Assembly: GCF_026191355.1 (NCBI RefSeq)
Contig: NZ_JAPHOQ010000008.1
Coordinates: 124,001 to 188,000 of the forward strand
DNA length: 64,000 nucleotides
From: Legionella sheltonii
GTDB taxonomy: Bacteria > Pseudomonadota > Gammaproteobacteria > Legionellales > Legionellaceae
Reading direction: 5' to 3'
Shown: piece after piece, positions 26,228 through 35,058 of the stretch
Layout of the letters: each line of letters opens with the position of its first letter
Numbering within the stretch: the first letter of the stretch is position 1
The notes under the pieces: model-generated
Databases searched by the model: none
The model's input: only the letters and a program-made list of their open reading frames with translations
Told to the model about the DNA's origin: nothing
Translations under genes and position numbers: made by a program

Positions 26228-27511
26228 TTAAGCACGATGCTCCTTGCACTGCTGCAAAAAATATTTTGCAGGTGAGTCATTGGGATTACTTGTCACGATT
26301 TGTTCAAAAAGCTTTGCCGCTTGATCAAATTGCTTCGCCGCATAATGATCCAAAGCTGTAGCAAAAATAGAGGCAGAATCATTTTTCAATTGCACCTCGG
26401 TGGGTGCGTTATGATTAAACACCTCAAAAACTTTGATCGGCAGGCTTTTGCCTTTCACTTTCGAGAAGCCTAAGAAACGTAAATTATATTTTTCTTTTTG
26501 TTTTAACTGCTCATAAGTTTCTTCACCAATGATGAGTTCGATATTAAAACTTCGCGTTAAGGTCTCAAGCCGAGAGGCAATATTGACCGCATCACTAATT
26601 ACACTGCAATCCATACGCTCCTCAAAACCAACGGTACCTACAATCAAGTTGCCTGTATTTATTCCAATTCCCACGTGGATGAGGGGAAGATTATCGCGCG
26701 CTCGTGTGGTATTAAACGTATGCAAGGCTTCCAACATATCTAATGCGGCAGCAACAGCTTCATCCGCATTATTGAATAATGCCATAATGGCATCACCAAT
26801 ATATTTATCAATAAGACCAGAATTTTTAAGAATGGCTGGATCTAAATAACTCATTAGCGTATTAAAAAGGTTGAAAATTTCAACAGAAGATAATCGCTCT
26901 GCCATAGAGCTAAATGATTTTATATCTAAAAAAAGAACGGTCATGTCTTTTTCAACGCAGTCGCCAAGTTTTATGTCGGCAATATTTTTACGATTCAGCA
27001 CCTTCAGAAAATCTTGGGGCACAAAGCGTGCTACGGCAATTGCATTTTGCTGGATCTCGACTAGCTTATCGATAAGCTCATTATTGAGTACTCGGACTTT
27101 TTGTTCGGCAACTTGCAGTTCTTGAAAGTACGAATTAGTGCGCACCATATAGCGCACCCGATAGCCTAAGAGCGTGGGATTAATGGGCTTGGTGGTAAAA
27201 TCTGTGGCACCGGCCTGGAACGCTTTATTAATCGATTCATAATCCTCCAAGCCGGTAACCATCATAATCGGAAGATAACGCCAATCGGGTAATTTGCGAA
27301 TCTCAGCACATACTTCAAACCCATTCAAGCCAGGCATTTCTACATCCAGCAAAATCGCATCGGGTTTCGAAGTTTTTAGTAATGATAATGCTGCTTCACC
27401 ATTCTCAGCCTGAATGACAGTAAATCCCGTTTGGTTTAGTGCATTACAGGTAATTAAACGCATGGTGGCGCTGTCATCCACAACCAAAATCACCGGACTT
27501 TCTTTTTCCAT
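26228..27511 (-). CDS. Response regulator with class III adenylate/guanylate cyclase output
   Basis: A 427-residue protein. A receiver domain (about 8-122) has DD in VVDDSATM, phosphoacceptor Asp in AILLDVEMPGLNG and Lys in DFTTKPINP. A linker helix is followed by a CYCc domain (about 185-365) with metal-binding Asp in LFLDIKSFSSMAE, the second in YIGDAIMALF, a Lys before it (LIDKYIGD) at the adenine-specifying position, and SVISDAVNIASRLE. A C-terminal TPR-like tail (DHYAAKQFDQAAKLFEQ) ends the protein. It probably makes cAMP when its receiver is phosphorylated by the CheA encoded in the same operon. It follows cheB by 6 bp and is the last gene, so it looks like the pathway output. Confidence 0.9.
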   Translation of the reverse strand: MEKESPVILVVDDSATMRLITCNALNQTGFTVIQAENGEAALSLLKTSKPDAILLDVEMPGLNGFEVCAEIRKLPDWRYLPIMMVTGLEDYESINKAFQAGATDFTTKPINPTLLGYRVRYMVRTNSYFQELQVAEQKVRVLNNELIDKLVEIQQNAIAVARFVPQDFLKVLNRKNIADIKLGDCVEKDMTVLFLDIKSFSSMAERLSSVEIFNLFNTLMSYLDPAILKNSGLIDKYIGDAIMALFNNADEAVAAALDMLEALHTFNTTRARDNLPLIHVGIGINTGNLIVGTVGFEERMDCSVISDAVNIASRLETLTRSFNIELIIGEETYEQLKQKEKYNLRFLGFSKVKGKSLPIKVFEVFNHNAPTEVQLKNDSASIFATALDHYAAKQFDQAAKLFEQIVTSNPNDSPAKYFLQQCKEHRA

Positions 27512-27517
27512 AAGGTG

Positions 27518-28570
27518 CTACTCATTTTCAGTGGTACAAATTTTTGTTAAATAACTTGCAATATGCTCTAACCCAATGAGCTGATCTACAGCATTCAATG
27601 ACTGAGCAACAGCTCCCATTCCAAAAACTATAGAACTTTCTTGGTCTTGAACCAAGGTATGCCCATGCGCCTGTTTTAATTCCAATAAACCCTCTGCGCC
27701 GTCATTACTCATTCCCGTTAATAGGATTCCAATAGCCTTTTTCCCCGAAACCTTCGCAATTGATTGCAGTAATCGTGTAATTGAAGGACAAAAACCAGAA
27801 ACCGGGGCGCCATCAACTAACCTACAGATCAGTTGTTCATGAACACGTTCAACCTCCATATGTTTGGGTTCAGCAGCTATGTACACCGTTCCTTTTTGTA
27901 GGGGTTCATTATCTTCAGCATTTTTCACTTTAAGACTTATATTTTCTCCAAGCCATTGTGCAAATCCTTGGATAAAACCGGTACCCATATGTTGAACAAC
28001 CATTATAGGTAAAGGGAAATTAGGGGCTAATTGCCCGAGAATGGTTTTCAATGCCATAGGTCCGCCAATCGATGCGCCCATTGCTATAATTTCGTAATGG
28101 GTTGCTTTAGCATGTGCTATCTGATGTCTTTTGCTTTCCTCAAGATGTTTTTTCAATGGTATTTTTATAACCCGAATATCAGAAAAACTGCGTAAAATAT
28201 CAACAATATGTTTTCTACTTTCTTCGAAAGAGGAAGAAAATACATTCACTGGTTTTGCTAAAGCAGTCAATGCACCTGCTTCAAGAATATGGAAGGTGGC
28301 ATGAATTGATTCATCATTAACCAGAGAGCTTATCACGACAATTGGTGTTGGATTTTTGGCCATAATGATGCGTGTTGCCTGAAGGCCATCCATGATGGGC
28401 ATCTGAATGTCCATCGTAATGAGATCAGGTTTTAATTTTGCAACGAGATCGATTGCTTCTTGGCCATTTTTTGCAATACCAATGACTTGCATATCTTTTT
28501 CAGATTCTATGATGTGTTGAATTAATGCAGCTTCTGTTGGCGAGTCATCAACAATTAAAATTTTTATCAT
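27518..28570 (-). CDS. cheB: Chemotaxis protein-glutamate methylesterase CheB
   Basis: A 350-residue two-domain enzyme. The receiver (1 to about 125) has DDSPTEA, Asp in DLITMDIQMPIMDG and Lys in ALAKPVNV. The methylesterase domain (about 160-345) has the catalytic Ser in GASIGGP near 165, His in VVQHMGTGF near 192 and Asp in TGMSNDGAEGL near 287. It removes methyl or amide groups from receptor glutamates, opposing CheR, for adaptation. Phosphorylation by CheA should activate it. It is 13 bp after cheA and 6 bp before the REC-cyclase gene. Confidence 0.95.
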   Translation of the reverse strand: MIKILIVDDSPTEAALIQHIIESEKDMQVIGIAKNGQEAIDLVAKLKPDLITMDIQMPIMDGLQATRIIMAKNPTPIVVISSLVNDESIHATFHILEAGALTALAKPVNVFSSSFEESRKHIVDILRSFSDIRVIKIPLKKHLEESKRHQIAHAKATHYEIIAMGASIGGPMALKTILGQLAPNFPLPIMVVQHMGTGFIQGFAQWLGENISLKVKNAEDNEPLQKGTVYIAAEPKHMEVERVHEQLICRLVDGAPVSGFCPSITRLLQSIAKVSGKKAIGILLTGMSNDGAEGLLELKQAHGHTLVQDQESSIVFGMGAVAQSLNAVDQLIGLEHIASYLTKICTTENE

Positions 28571-28583
28571 AGGCCGTAATTCA

Positions 28584-30881
28584 CTATAGCAACATTCGTT
28601 TAATTATCTCTGCAGAGTTTAATACGAAATTAATTTGATTGCTGCCTGTTAAGGTAGCTCCGATTATACAAGGTATATTGGTTAATGGTTCCTGTAATGG
28701 TTTAAGTACAATTTCTCTTTCACCAACAATTTCATCGACAAGCAAGGCGATTCGGTCTCCATTATTTTTGATTGTCACAACAGAGATATGTTCTTTAAAA
28801 TTTTGTTTTTTTTCATTAAGATGCAGTGCTTTAGACAAAGAGCATAACAAAACGGGCTGTTCTTTGACAAGAACAGAAGGGATTCCTTCGACGTTGATAA
28901 TCTCATTTTTCCTTAACAACATCACACTTTCTACCGAGCTGGTAAGAAGGACAAAAATTTGATTGCAACAGGAGATAATCAATCCACGCTCAGTAGCCAA
29001 TGTGAGCGGAACTTTGAGATAAAATATTGTCCCTTTATTGGGTTGACTTTCAACACTCGCCTGGCCTTTTAAACGGAGCAAATTAGAGCGCACCGCATCC
29101 AGCCCTATACCTCGACCTGAAATATCTGTTGCAATTTCACGGGTAGAGAAACCGGGTCGAAAAATGAGTTCATAAATATCTTCTTTTTTCATATTTCCAA
29201 GCTCGGCTTGGGTAATTAAATTCTTTTGCAGGGCAATACGCATCACATCATTGGTATTAATGCCGGCTCCATCATCAATAATTTTAAAAACTATCTGATT
29301 ATCTTCCTGATTGACCTTGATGTGGATATTTCCTTGCGGTGGCTTGCCTGCTGCTTTACGGACCTCAGCATTTTCTATCCCATGATCAATTGCGTTGCGC
29401 AAAAGATGCATAATTGGATCTTTTAAACCATCCAGTATAATTTTATCAATTTTTACATCATTACTGCTTATTTCAAGATTGACTTGTTTGTTGAGTTCTT
29501 GAGCTAAGTCACGGACTATACGTGGTAGGTAACGTAATTGTGTGGATACTGGAATAAGACGTAAGGTGCGGATTTCATCTTGCAGGGCATTTAACAACAG
29601 GGATAGTTCGTTAATCGATACTGACAACTCTCTTTGCATTAAGTGCATCGAATTATTGATGTCGGATAATTCAACGAAATTTGTGGCGAATAGGTAATCT
29701 ATTGGTCCACTTATACCATCAGTATTTGTTTTAAAATAAGCTCTATTTTTTTTCCATGAAAGGAGTAGATCATCGATTTTGAAATTCATTTTACTTAATT
29801 TGGAATAATACTCTTCAATAGCGATTTTTATGGTTTGAATTTCTTCCGTATAAACTGAAACACTATCTAAATTTTGCAAAGAGACGCGTATTGATTCAAA
29901 TTCACTTGTTTTAGCCTGTATCGTTGGAGTATGTTGGTCTTTTTCAGGCTCTTCTATATCTTTTGCATACAATTCTCGAGCAGAAGATATGTCTTCAGTA
30001 GGTAATTCCATGTAGTGTTGCAGTTGCAGTAAGTGTTTTTTTAAATCGAAGGAAAGCGGTCTTTGCTCGCTGTAGCATTGCATTGCTTCATTCATGTAAT
30101 CGATCGATTGCAGGCAAAGATTAATGAGTTCAGGGGAAACTTTAATACTTTTCTTCTGAATTGCTGTAAATAATGTTTCTAGAGGATGGGCAATCTCACC
30201 GACATCTTGAGCTCCTATACCCCGTGCAGAACCCTTAATGTTATGGGCAACTCGAAACATTTCATTCAGCACGTCCTGGAATTCTTCTTCTGATTTTGTT
30301 CCCTTCTCAAGCTGTAGCAAACCATCAGTAATGGTGATTAAATTTTCCTGAAGTTCTGTTTTAAATGTTTCAACAATTTTTTTGATGAATTCATTATCCA
30401 ATGGTTTAGAAAGGGTTATGGCTTCGGTGACCGGGTTCTCTTCAGGTAATGGAGGTTGTTCTTCTGTGCTTGGCGATTCTTCTTTTTCTTCATAAATCAG
30501 AATGTATTGTAACTGATGTAACAATTCGTCAAGCGCAGTTGAACGCGGTTTTTTTTCTATAAAATCATGAAGGAGCTCACGCATCCCATTTATGGTGCGA
30601 AACGTTAAATTAATGACTTCTGGTGATACCTTTTGCGACGGGGCAAACAGCTTTTCTACGTATCCCGCCATGGTCCCTAAGTCATTAATCCCCAGAGAAA
30701 GTGCGGAAACCTTAATATTACGCCCTGCTCGCGAAACGTCTTCCATAAGATGACTTACATCATCCATTGATCCACCACGTTCCATTTTTTCTAAATTATC
30801 CGTGATGACGGTCAATAATGATTCAAGCTCTGTGCCAAACGTTTCAAACAACTCTTTGGATAGGTGATCGTCTGGAGTCAT
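28584..30881 (-). CDS. cheA: CheA-type histidine kinase with two Hpt regions, the first degenerate
   Basis: A 765-residue chemosensory kinase. Two Hpt-like regions are tandem: about 8-115 and about 165-275. The second has the phospho-His in VAHNIKGSA near 211. The first has RNIKVSA at the equivalent place and lacks the His. An acidic linker (DISSARELYAKDIEEPEKD) is followed by the dimerisation helices, the ATPase (HLLRNAIDHGIE, DDGAGI, GRGIGLDAV) and a CheW-like regulatory domain (about 635-765). No receiver is fused to its end, and no P2 CheY-binding domain is obvious. It should phosphorylate CheB and the REC-cyclase. Start 9 bp after the mcp gene. Confidence 0.93.
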   Translation of the reverse strand: MTPDDHLSKELFETFGTELESLLTVITDNLEKMERGGSMDDVSHLMEDVSRAGRNIKVSALSLGINDLGTMAGYVEKLFAPSQKVSPEVINLTFRTINGMRELLHDFIEKKPRSTALDELLHQLQYILIYEEKEESPSTEEQPPLPEENPVTEAITLSKPLDNEFIKKIVETFKTELQENLITITDGLLQLEKGTKSEEEFQDVLNEMFRVAHNIKGSARGIGAQDVGEIAHPLETLFTAIQKKSIKVSPELINLCLQSIDYMNEAMQCYSEQRPLSFDLKKHLLQLQHYMELPTEDISSARELYAKDIEEPEKDQHTPTIQAKTSEFESIRVSLQNLDSVSVYTEEIQTIKIAIEEYYSKLSKMNFKIDDLLLSWKKNRAYFKTNTDGISGPIDYLFATNFVELSDINNSMHLMQRELSVSINELSLLLNALQDEIRTLRLIPVSTQLRYLPRIVRDLAQELNKQVNLEISSNDVKIDKIILDGLKDPIMHLLRNAIDHGIENAEVRKAAGKPPQGNIHIKVNQEDNQIVFKIIDDGAGINTNDVMRIALQKNLITQAELGNMKKEDIYELIFRPGFSTREIATDISGRGIGLDAVRSNLLRLKGQASVESQPNKGTIFYLKVPLTLATERGLIISCCNQIFVLLTSSVESVMLLRKNEIINVEGIPSVLVKEQPVLLCSLSKALHLNEKKQNFKEHISVVTIKNNGDRIALLVDEIVGEREIVLKPLQEPLTNIPCIIGATLTGSNQINFVLNSAEIIKRMLL

Positions 30882-30890
30882 TGGTGCCTC

Positions 30891-32750
30891 CTAAACTTTA
30901 TAAATATTCACATCGTCTTTAAGATGTTTGGCAATATTATCCAAATTATGAATAAACGCCATCATCTCTTTTATTCCGCTTGAGAAAGTTGAAGTAGTGC
31001 GATTTATTTCATTCATACTCTCAACAATTTGCTCAATTCCAACTGCTTCTTGACGGATAGCCACCTCAATGTGTTGGCTAGAAACGGATGCTTCATTAAG
31101 CATTTTACTTAGAGTTTTAATCACTTGGCCTGCTTTCTCAATCAGTTTTGTTCCTGAATCAAGAGACTTCGTTCCTTCCTCGGTTACAGTGACTGCTTTT
31201 TCAGTGGTCCGTCGAATATCCTCAAGAATTTTTTGGACTTGTACTGTTGACTGTTCTGACTGTTCGGCAAGATTTCTTACTTCTGTGGCTACCGCTGCAA
31301 AACCTTTTCCAGCTTCACCGGCTTTTGATGCCTCAATCGATGCATTTAATGCCAGCATTTTTGATTGTTGTGCTAGGGTGTTGACGACCGAGGTAATATC
31401 GCCAATTTGTTGGGTGTGGTTACTTAAATCAAGAATGGTTTGTGCTATAAGCTTCATTTTTTCTTCTGAGGCTTTAATGCCATGAATGCTTTGTTCGACG
31501 GATTCAGTTCCGAGTTTCCCTTGTTCATAGGTGTTCTTCGCTACTTCCCGCAGGGTTTGTGCTTTCAACATGGTTTGTTTTGAGCTCTTATCAATTTCTT
31601 CTAATGAAGCACTGATTTCATTGATAGCCGACGCTTGAGAGGTAATTCCTTCTGCTTGTTCATTTGCAGAAGTGAGCACGGTTCCCACCATAGTGACAAT
31701 GTCGTTACTGACTTTAGTAATTTTTGCTGTAATTGATGCCAAACCATCCGTCATCAAATTTAAATCTTTACCGAGATCCTGCAGTATATCTTCTTTATCG
31801 ATTTCAAGACGTTCTCTGAGATCGCCCGCTGCAACTTTACTGCTATGTAGCCTAAATTTTTTCGATGAATTAACAAGTTTCTCAAATAATTCCCGTGACT
31901 CCTCCTCTTTGGTGCGGAGGATTTCCTCATTTTTCCTAATTGCTTCTTGCATGGTTTTGAGGGATAAAAGCAATTTGCCTAATTTATCTGCTGAATGAAT
32001 TTGGATAACTACATCACGTTCGCCCGCAGCAATTCGTTCTGCTATATTAATTGCCTTGTCTACAGGATTGGCAATGGCTCGCTGTGTTATGTAAGGAACT
32101 AAAATCGTGAGGATAATAGTAAGGCTAAATAGCCAATAAGCGCTCATCTTTAAAGAGTTTAAGCTGTCATTGATTTTATGGGTATTTTTTTCTATTTCCT
32201 GCCCTAAAAGCACATATAACCCCCCATTTCTTTTACCTGATTCTGGAGAATAGGAGCCCAATATAATGTCAATCATTGCATTTTCAACAGTTCTTGTCAT
32301 ATATCTGCTATTTTCTACATTATTTTGATTATTGGGATCTCTAGGGGCATTGATTATGGATGATTGAATATCATAAAGAGGGATATATAACTCTTGTAAT
32401 TTATCCCATGCATCGCGTAAGTTTTTGTTACCCAGGGAGTGCATTGCTTGATCCCATTGACTGCGAATCTTATTGATTTCATCCCACAGTAGTGCAAAAT
32501 GTTCCCTGGCCTCCTGGTTGCCGGTCATTGCCCAACGTTCAACAAGATCTTGGGCTTGGAATATTTGACTATCAAGAATTTGGGGTAAGTTTTCACTACG
32601 AATTTTTTGACTTAGATAGACCACCGTATCTACTTTGGGTATCAAAAACATCATTAATATCAATAAGGGCAAACTCAGGGTCATAAAACCAATAAGTAAT
32701 CGAGCACGTACAGTAATAATAAAACCTCGTTTATTACTATTAGTTTCCAT
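30891..32750 (-). CDS. Methyl-accepting chemotaxis protein
   Basis: A 619-residue transmembrane receptor. TM1 (about 14-37) and TM2 (about 206-228) bracket a mostly helical periplasmic sensor domain of about 165 residues. HAMP follows (about 229-282), then a coiled region and the signalling hairpin, whose tip reads LAQQSKMLALNASIEASKAGEAGKGF, in two parts here as one conserved block near residues 455-480. Glu/Gln-rich methylation helices flank it (EEIDKSSKQTM, EEKMKLIAQ). No NWETF-type tether is at the C-terminus, so CheR/CheB likely act without one. The ligand is unknown. It overlaps the upstream cheW by 11 bp, indicating translational coupling. Confidence 0.93.
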   Translation of the reverse strand: METNSNKRGFIITVRARLLIGFMTLSLPLLILMMFLIPKVDTVVYLSQKIRSENLPQILDSQIFQAQDLVERWAMTGNQEAREHFALLWDEINKIRSQWDQAMHSLGNKNLRDAWDKLQELYIPLYDIQSSIINAPRDPNNQNNVENSRYMTRTVENAMIDIILGSYSPESGKRNGGLYVLLGQEIEKNTHKINDSLNSLKMSAYWLFSLTIILTILVPYITQRAIANPVDKAINIAERIAAGERDVVIQIHSADKLGKLLLSLKTMQEAIRKNEEILRTKEEESRELFEKLVNSSKKFRLHSSKVAAGDLRERLEIDKEDILQDLGKDLNLMTDGLASITAKITKVSNDIVTMVGTVLTSANEQAEGITSQASAINEISASLEEIDKSSKQTMLKAQTLREVAKNTYEQGKLGTESVEQSIHGIKASEEKMKLIAQTILDLSNHTQQIGDITSVVNTLAQQSKMLALNASIEASKAGEAGKGFAAVATEVRNLAEQSEQSTVQVQKILEDIRRTTEKAVTVTEEGTKSLDSGTKLIEKAGQVIKTLSKMLNEASVSSQHIEVAIRQEAVGIEQIVESMNEINRTTSTFSSGIKEMMAFIHNLDNIAKHLKDDVNIYKV

Positions 32751-33336
32751 GAGACTCTCCTGTCTTGTATAAACGCATTTTAATTTCTTGGTTTAAGCTG
32801 GATATCATCTTTTCCACATTCAGGATTGCAGTGGCCGCCTGGTGTAATCCCAGGATATATTCTGGATTAGCAATGTTGACGGCGGATAATGGGGCCGCTA
32901 ATTGGTCTTGTTGATAAGTCTCACTGCCTTCAACATGATAAGTCAGCAAGCCAAGAGTGATATCATTTGCTCGGATAATGATAATAAATTTATTGTCCTG
33001 CTTCGGATTGTGTTCCGAATGTTGAGGATGAAAAAATTTGTTGAGATCAACCACTGTAATCAGCGTACCACGCCAATTAATCACCCCGGAGATAAAATGA
33101 GGTACAAAAGGAGGTTGCTCTATAGGGGTATTATGTAAAATTTCTTGAACATATTGATATGAAACGCCATAACTTTCTTTTTGGCCAAGCTTGAAATGAA
33201 CAAAAGAAATACCTTGATTTTTGCTGGTATCAATTTCCTGTTTTGCAAGTTGCAAGGCCCTTGATTTCAGGATTTTTATTGCTAATTCAGTTTTGGGCAT
33301 CAAAGCGGAAGCGTGCGGCTGTTCTTTATTCATCAT
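32740..33336 (-). CDS. cheW: CheW coupling protein (second copy)
   Basis: A 198-residue CheW-domain protein linking the receptor to CheA. The conserved double-SH3-like core spans about 45-185: FKLGQKESYGVSYQYVQEIL, HFISGVINWRGTLITVVDL, RANDITLGLLTYHVEGSE. The N-terminal 40 residues are extra and polar. The start ATG overlaps the cheR stop (ATGA), and the end overlaps the mcp start by 11 bp, so translation of cheR, cheW and mcp is probably coupled. It is distinct from the shorter CheW encoded first in the operon. Confidence 0.92.
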   Translation of the reverse strand: MMNKEQPHASALMPKTELAIKILKSRALQLAKQEIDTSKNQGISFVHFKLGQKESYGVSYQYVQEILHNTPIEQPPFVPHFISGVINWRGTLITVVDLNKFFHPQHSEHNPKQDNKFIIIIRANDITLGLLTYHVEGSETYQQDQLAAPLSAVNIANPEYILGLHQAATAILNVEKMISSLNQEIKMRLYKTGESHGN

Positions 33337-34205
33337 TCAATATCCTTCTTTGATTCACTGCTGCTATCCAGCGAGAAATAGATTGCACCATCATGATGAA
33401 AAACAAGATTTGTCCCATTGGTGACAATAGGATCTGATGCACCTAATATAAGATAAGCGTTTTTATGCATACATGCACTCAGCTTTTTCATAATTTTTCC
33501 AGCAAGTTCATTATCAAAATAAATAAGCACATTGCGGCATAAGATCAAATCCACCTCAAATATTCCATTGATTATCGAGGGGTAGCTGTTATCGCATAAG
33601 TTAAGGTATTTAAATTGTACTAAATCGCGAATCTCGGGTGAAAGAATGTAAGTCCGGTCATTTTTCACGAAATAGCGTTGTAAGTATTTTTCTGGAATAG
33701 AACGCATGGACCATTGCCCGAAAGTAGCTGCAGATGCTTTTTCAAGTGAGGTGGTATTGATATCGGTACCTAATAAATAGAGGTCCCATATGTCAATATT
33801 GGGTATGAGCTCGGCCAACAAGATGGCCAGGGTATAGATTTCTTCACCCGAAGAACAACCAGCACTCCAAATTTTTAAAGAGAAGTCTTGGGACTTTTGA
33901 TTAATTAAATCAGGTAACAGTTTATTCTCAAGTAACTGCATTTGATTTTTATCACGAAAAAAATAACTTTCTCCTATGGTAATTGCCGCAACTAAATCAG
34001 CTAATAAAGAGGAATTGCTGGCACAGTTATTTAATTGTTCTAAGTATTCTTGAGGTTGATAATTGAATTTATTGCATGCGACAGCAATGGTTTTTGTTAA
34101 CTCTTGTGCTTGATTCACATGGATTACCAATCCATAGCGCTTATGGATTAACTCGATAAATGCAGATTCAAGTTTTTTTATGTCATTTAATGTATTGTTA
34201 CCCAT
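33333..34205 (-). CDS. cheR: Chemotaxis protein methyltransferase CheR
   Basis: A 290-residue SAM-dependent methyltransferase that methylates receptor glutamates. The helical N-terminal domain (1 to about 75) leads into the TIGESYFFRD motif near 88, the SAM site IWSAGCSSGEEIYTLAI near 120, LGTDIN, and CRNVLIYF near 228. No C-terminal TPR is present. It lies 6 bp after the first cheW and overlaps the second cheW by 4 bp. Together with CheB it gives this pathway adaptation. Confidence 0.94.
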   Translation of the reverse strand: MGNNTLNDIKKLESAFIELIHKRYGLVIHVNQAQELTKTIAVACNKFNYQPQEYLEQLNNCASNSSLLADLVAAITIGESYFFRDKNQMQLLENKLLPDLINQKSQDFSLKIWSAGCSSGEEIYTLAILLAELIPNIDIWDLYLLGTDINTTSLEKASAATFGQWSMRSIPEKYLQRYFVKNDRTYILSPEIRDLVQFKYLNLCDNSYPSIINGIFEVDLILCRNVLIYFDNELAGKIMKKLSACMHKNAYLILGASDPIVTNGTNLVFHHDGAIYFSLDSSSESKKDIE

Positions 34206-34211
34206 GTTATA

Positions 34212-34679
34212 TTACTCATGATTGGTATCTGACAGGTTGATTTCTTGCGTTAACTTTAGAGCTAAAACCCAATTGATGTCGAGCAATAGTGAAACCCCGG
34301 TTTCTAAAGTGACAGCGCCCAAGAAAGGTGAGTTATTATTTGTTAATTCTTCATGTACTTCGATTTGCTGGTTGTCGATATCACTCAACCCAAGCACTTC
34401 ATCAACAATCAGACCAACTTGATGCATTCCATCGGAACAAAGTAGGACGGGTATATTTAAAGGGTATATTTCATTGCGAATCAAGCCAGTACAAATTGCC
34501 AGGTCAATAACCGGAATGCATTTATTTTTTAGATTCATTAGCCCTACAAAATAGATAGGGCTAGACGGTACAATTTCAAGCATAGGCAAGGGTAGAACTT
34601 GTTCTATGTAGTTTAAGTCCATACAGACTTTTATGTTCTGCAAAAGAAAGTGGAGAACTGTAAGGTTCTTCTGGGGCAC
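34212..34679 (-). CDS. CheW-domain coupling protein (first gene of chemosensory operon)
   Basis: A 155-residue protein covering one CheW domain (LLQNIKVCMDLNYIEQVL, YFVGLMNLKNKCIPVIDL, VGLIVDEVLGL). It probably couples receptor to kinase, as the later CheW does. The start is GTG at 34679, with AAGGA 10 nt upstream; an ATG would lie well inside the domain. It is the first gene of the operon, so the promoter should lie in 34680-35058. Confidence 0.85.
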   Translation of the reverse strand: MPQKNLTVLHFLLQNIKVCMDLNYIEQVLPLPMLEIVPSSPIYFVGLMNLKNKCIPVIDLAICTGLIRNEIYPLNIPVLLCSDGMHQVGLIVDEVLGLSDIDNQQIEVHEELTNNNSPFLGAVTLETGVSLLLDINWVLALKLTQEINLSDTNHE

Positions 34680-35058
34680 TTTATATTGTTCCTTAAAAAG
34701 ATCTCGGAAATTTTACTGAAGGGAGCGAATTGCTCGGTCGATGCACCGCCTCTGCTTGCACTTTATCCCCCGCAGCGAGTTTCCTAAGAGTTCTAATAGC
34801 TGTAATTTAAAACCATCATTGAGCACACAAATCCGGGGTCGCAGATGGAGCCGAAATGGTTCATTCTATTTTATAGTTATAGACCTTATAAGATTGATGT
34901 ACAAGAGCTATTCTAGGTGCTTTATAAATGGTTATTGGCTTTCTGAACTGTTTGAGTAAGGAGTGTAACCAAAAGTTCTGTAGTGAAAACCTTTCTAACC
35001 TTAAAAAAAGAATCCCTCCCCCACAAATGGGAGAAGGGCCTCTGGCAGAGCAATAGAT
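34680..35058. other. Intergenic region upstream of the chemosensory operon
   Basis: 379 bp without a convincing gene. It must hold the promoter of the chemosensory operon (left-going). A 72-codon frame on the plus strand (34741-34959) has no ribosome site or family resemblance. A REP-like pyrimidine/purine hairpin lies at 35013-35038, near the end of gcvPB. Confidence 0.5.
35013..35038. repeat. REP-like imperfect hairpin
   Basis: CCCTCCCCC faces GGGAGAAGGG across a short loop, preceded by an A-run on the plus strand. On the minus strand a T-run follows. It resembles the hairpins at 21481 and 46010. Confidence 0.4.

Noticed and set aside
34741..34959. 72-codon plus-strand frame upstream of the chemosensory operon
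   Set aside because: No ribosome site, no recognisable family and composition unlike the genes around it.
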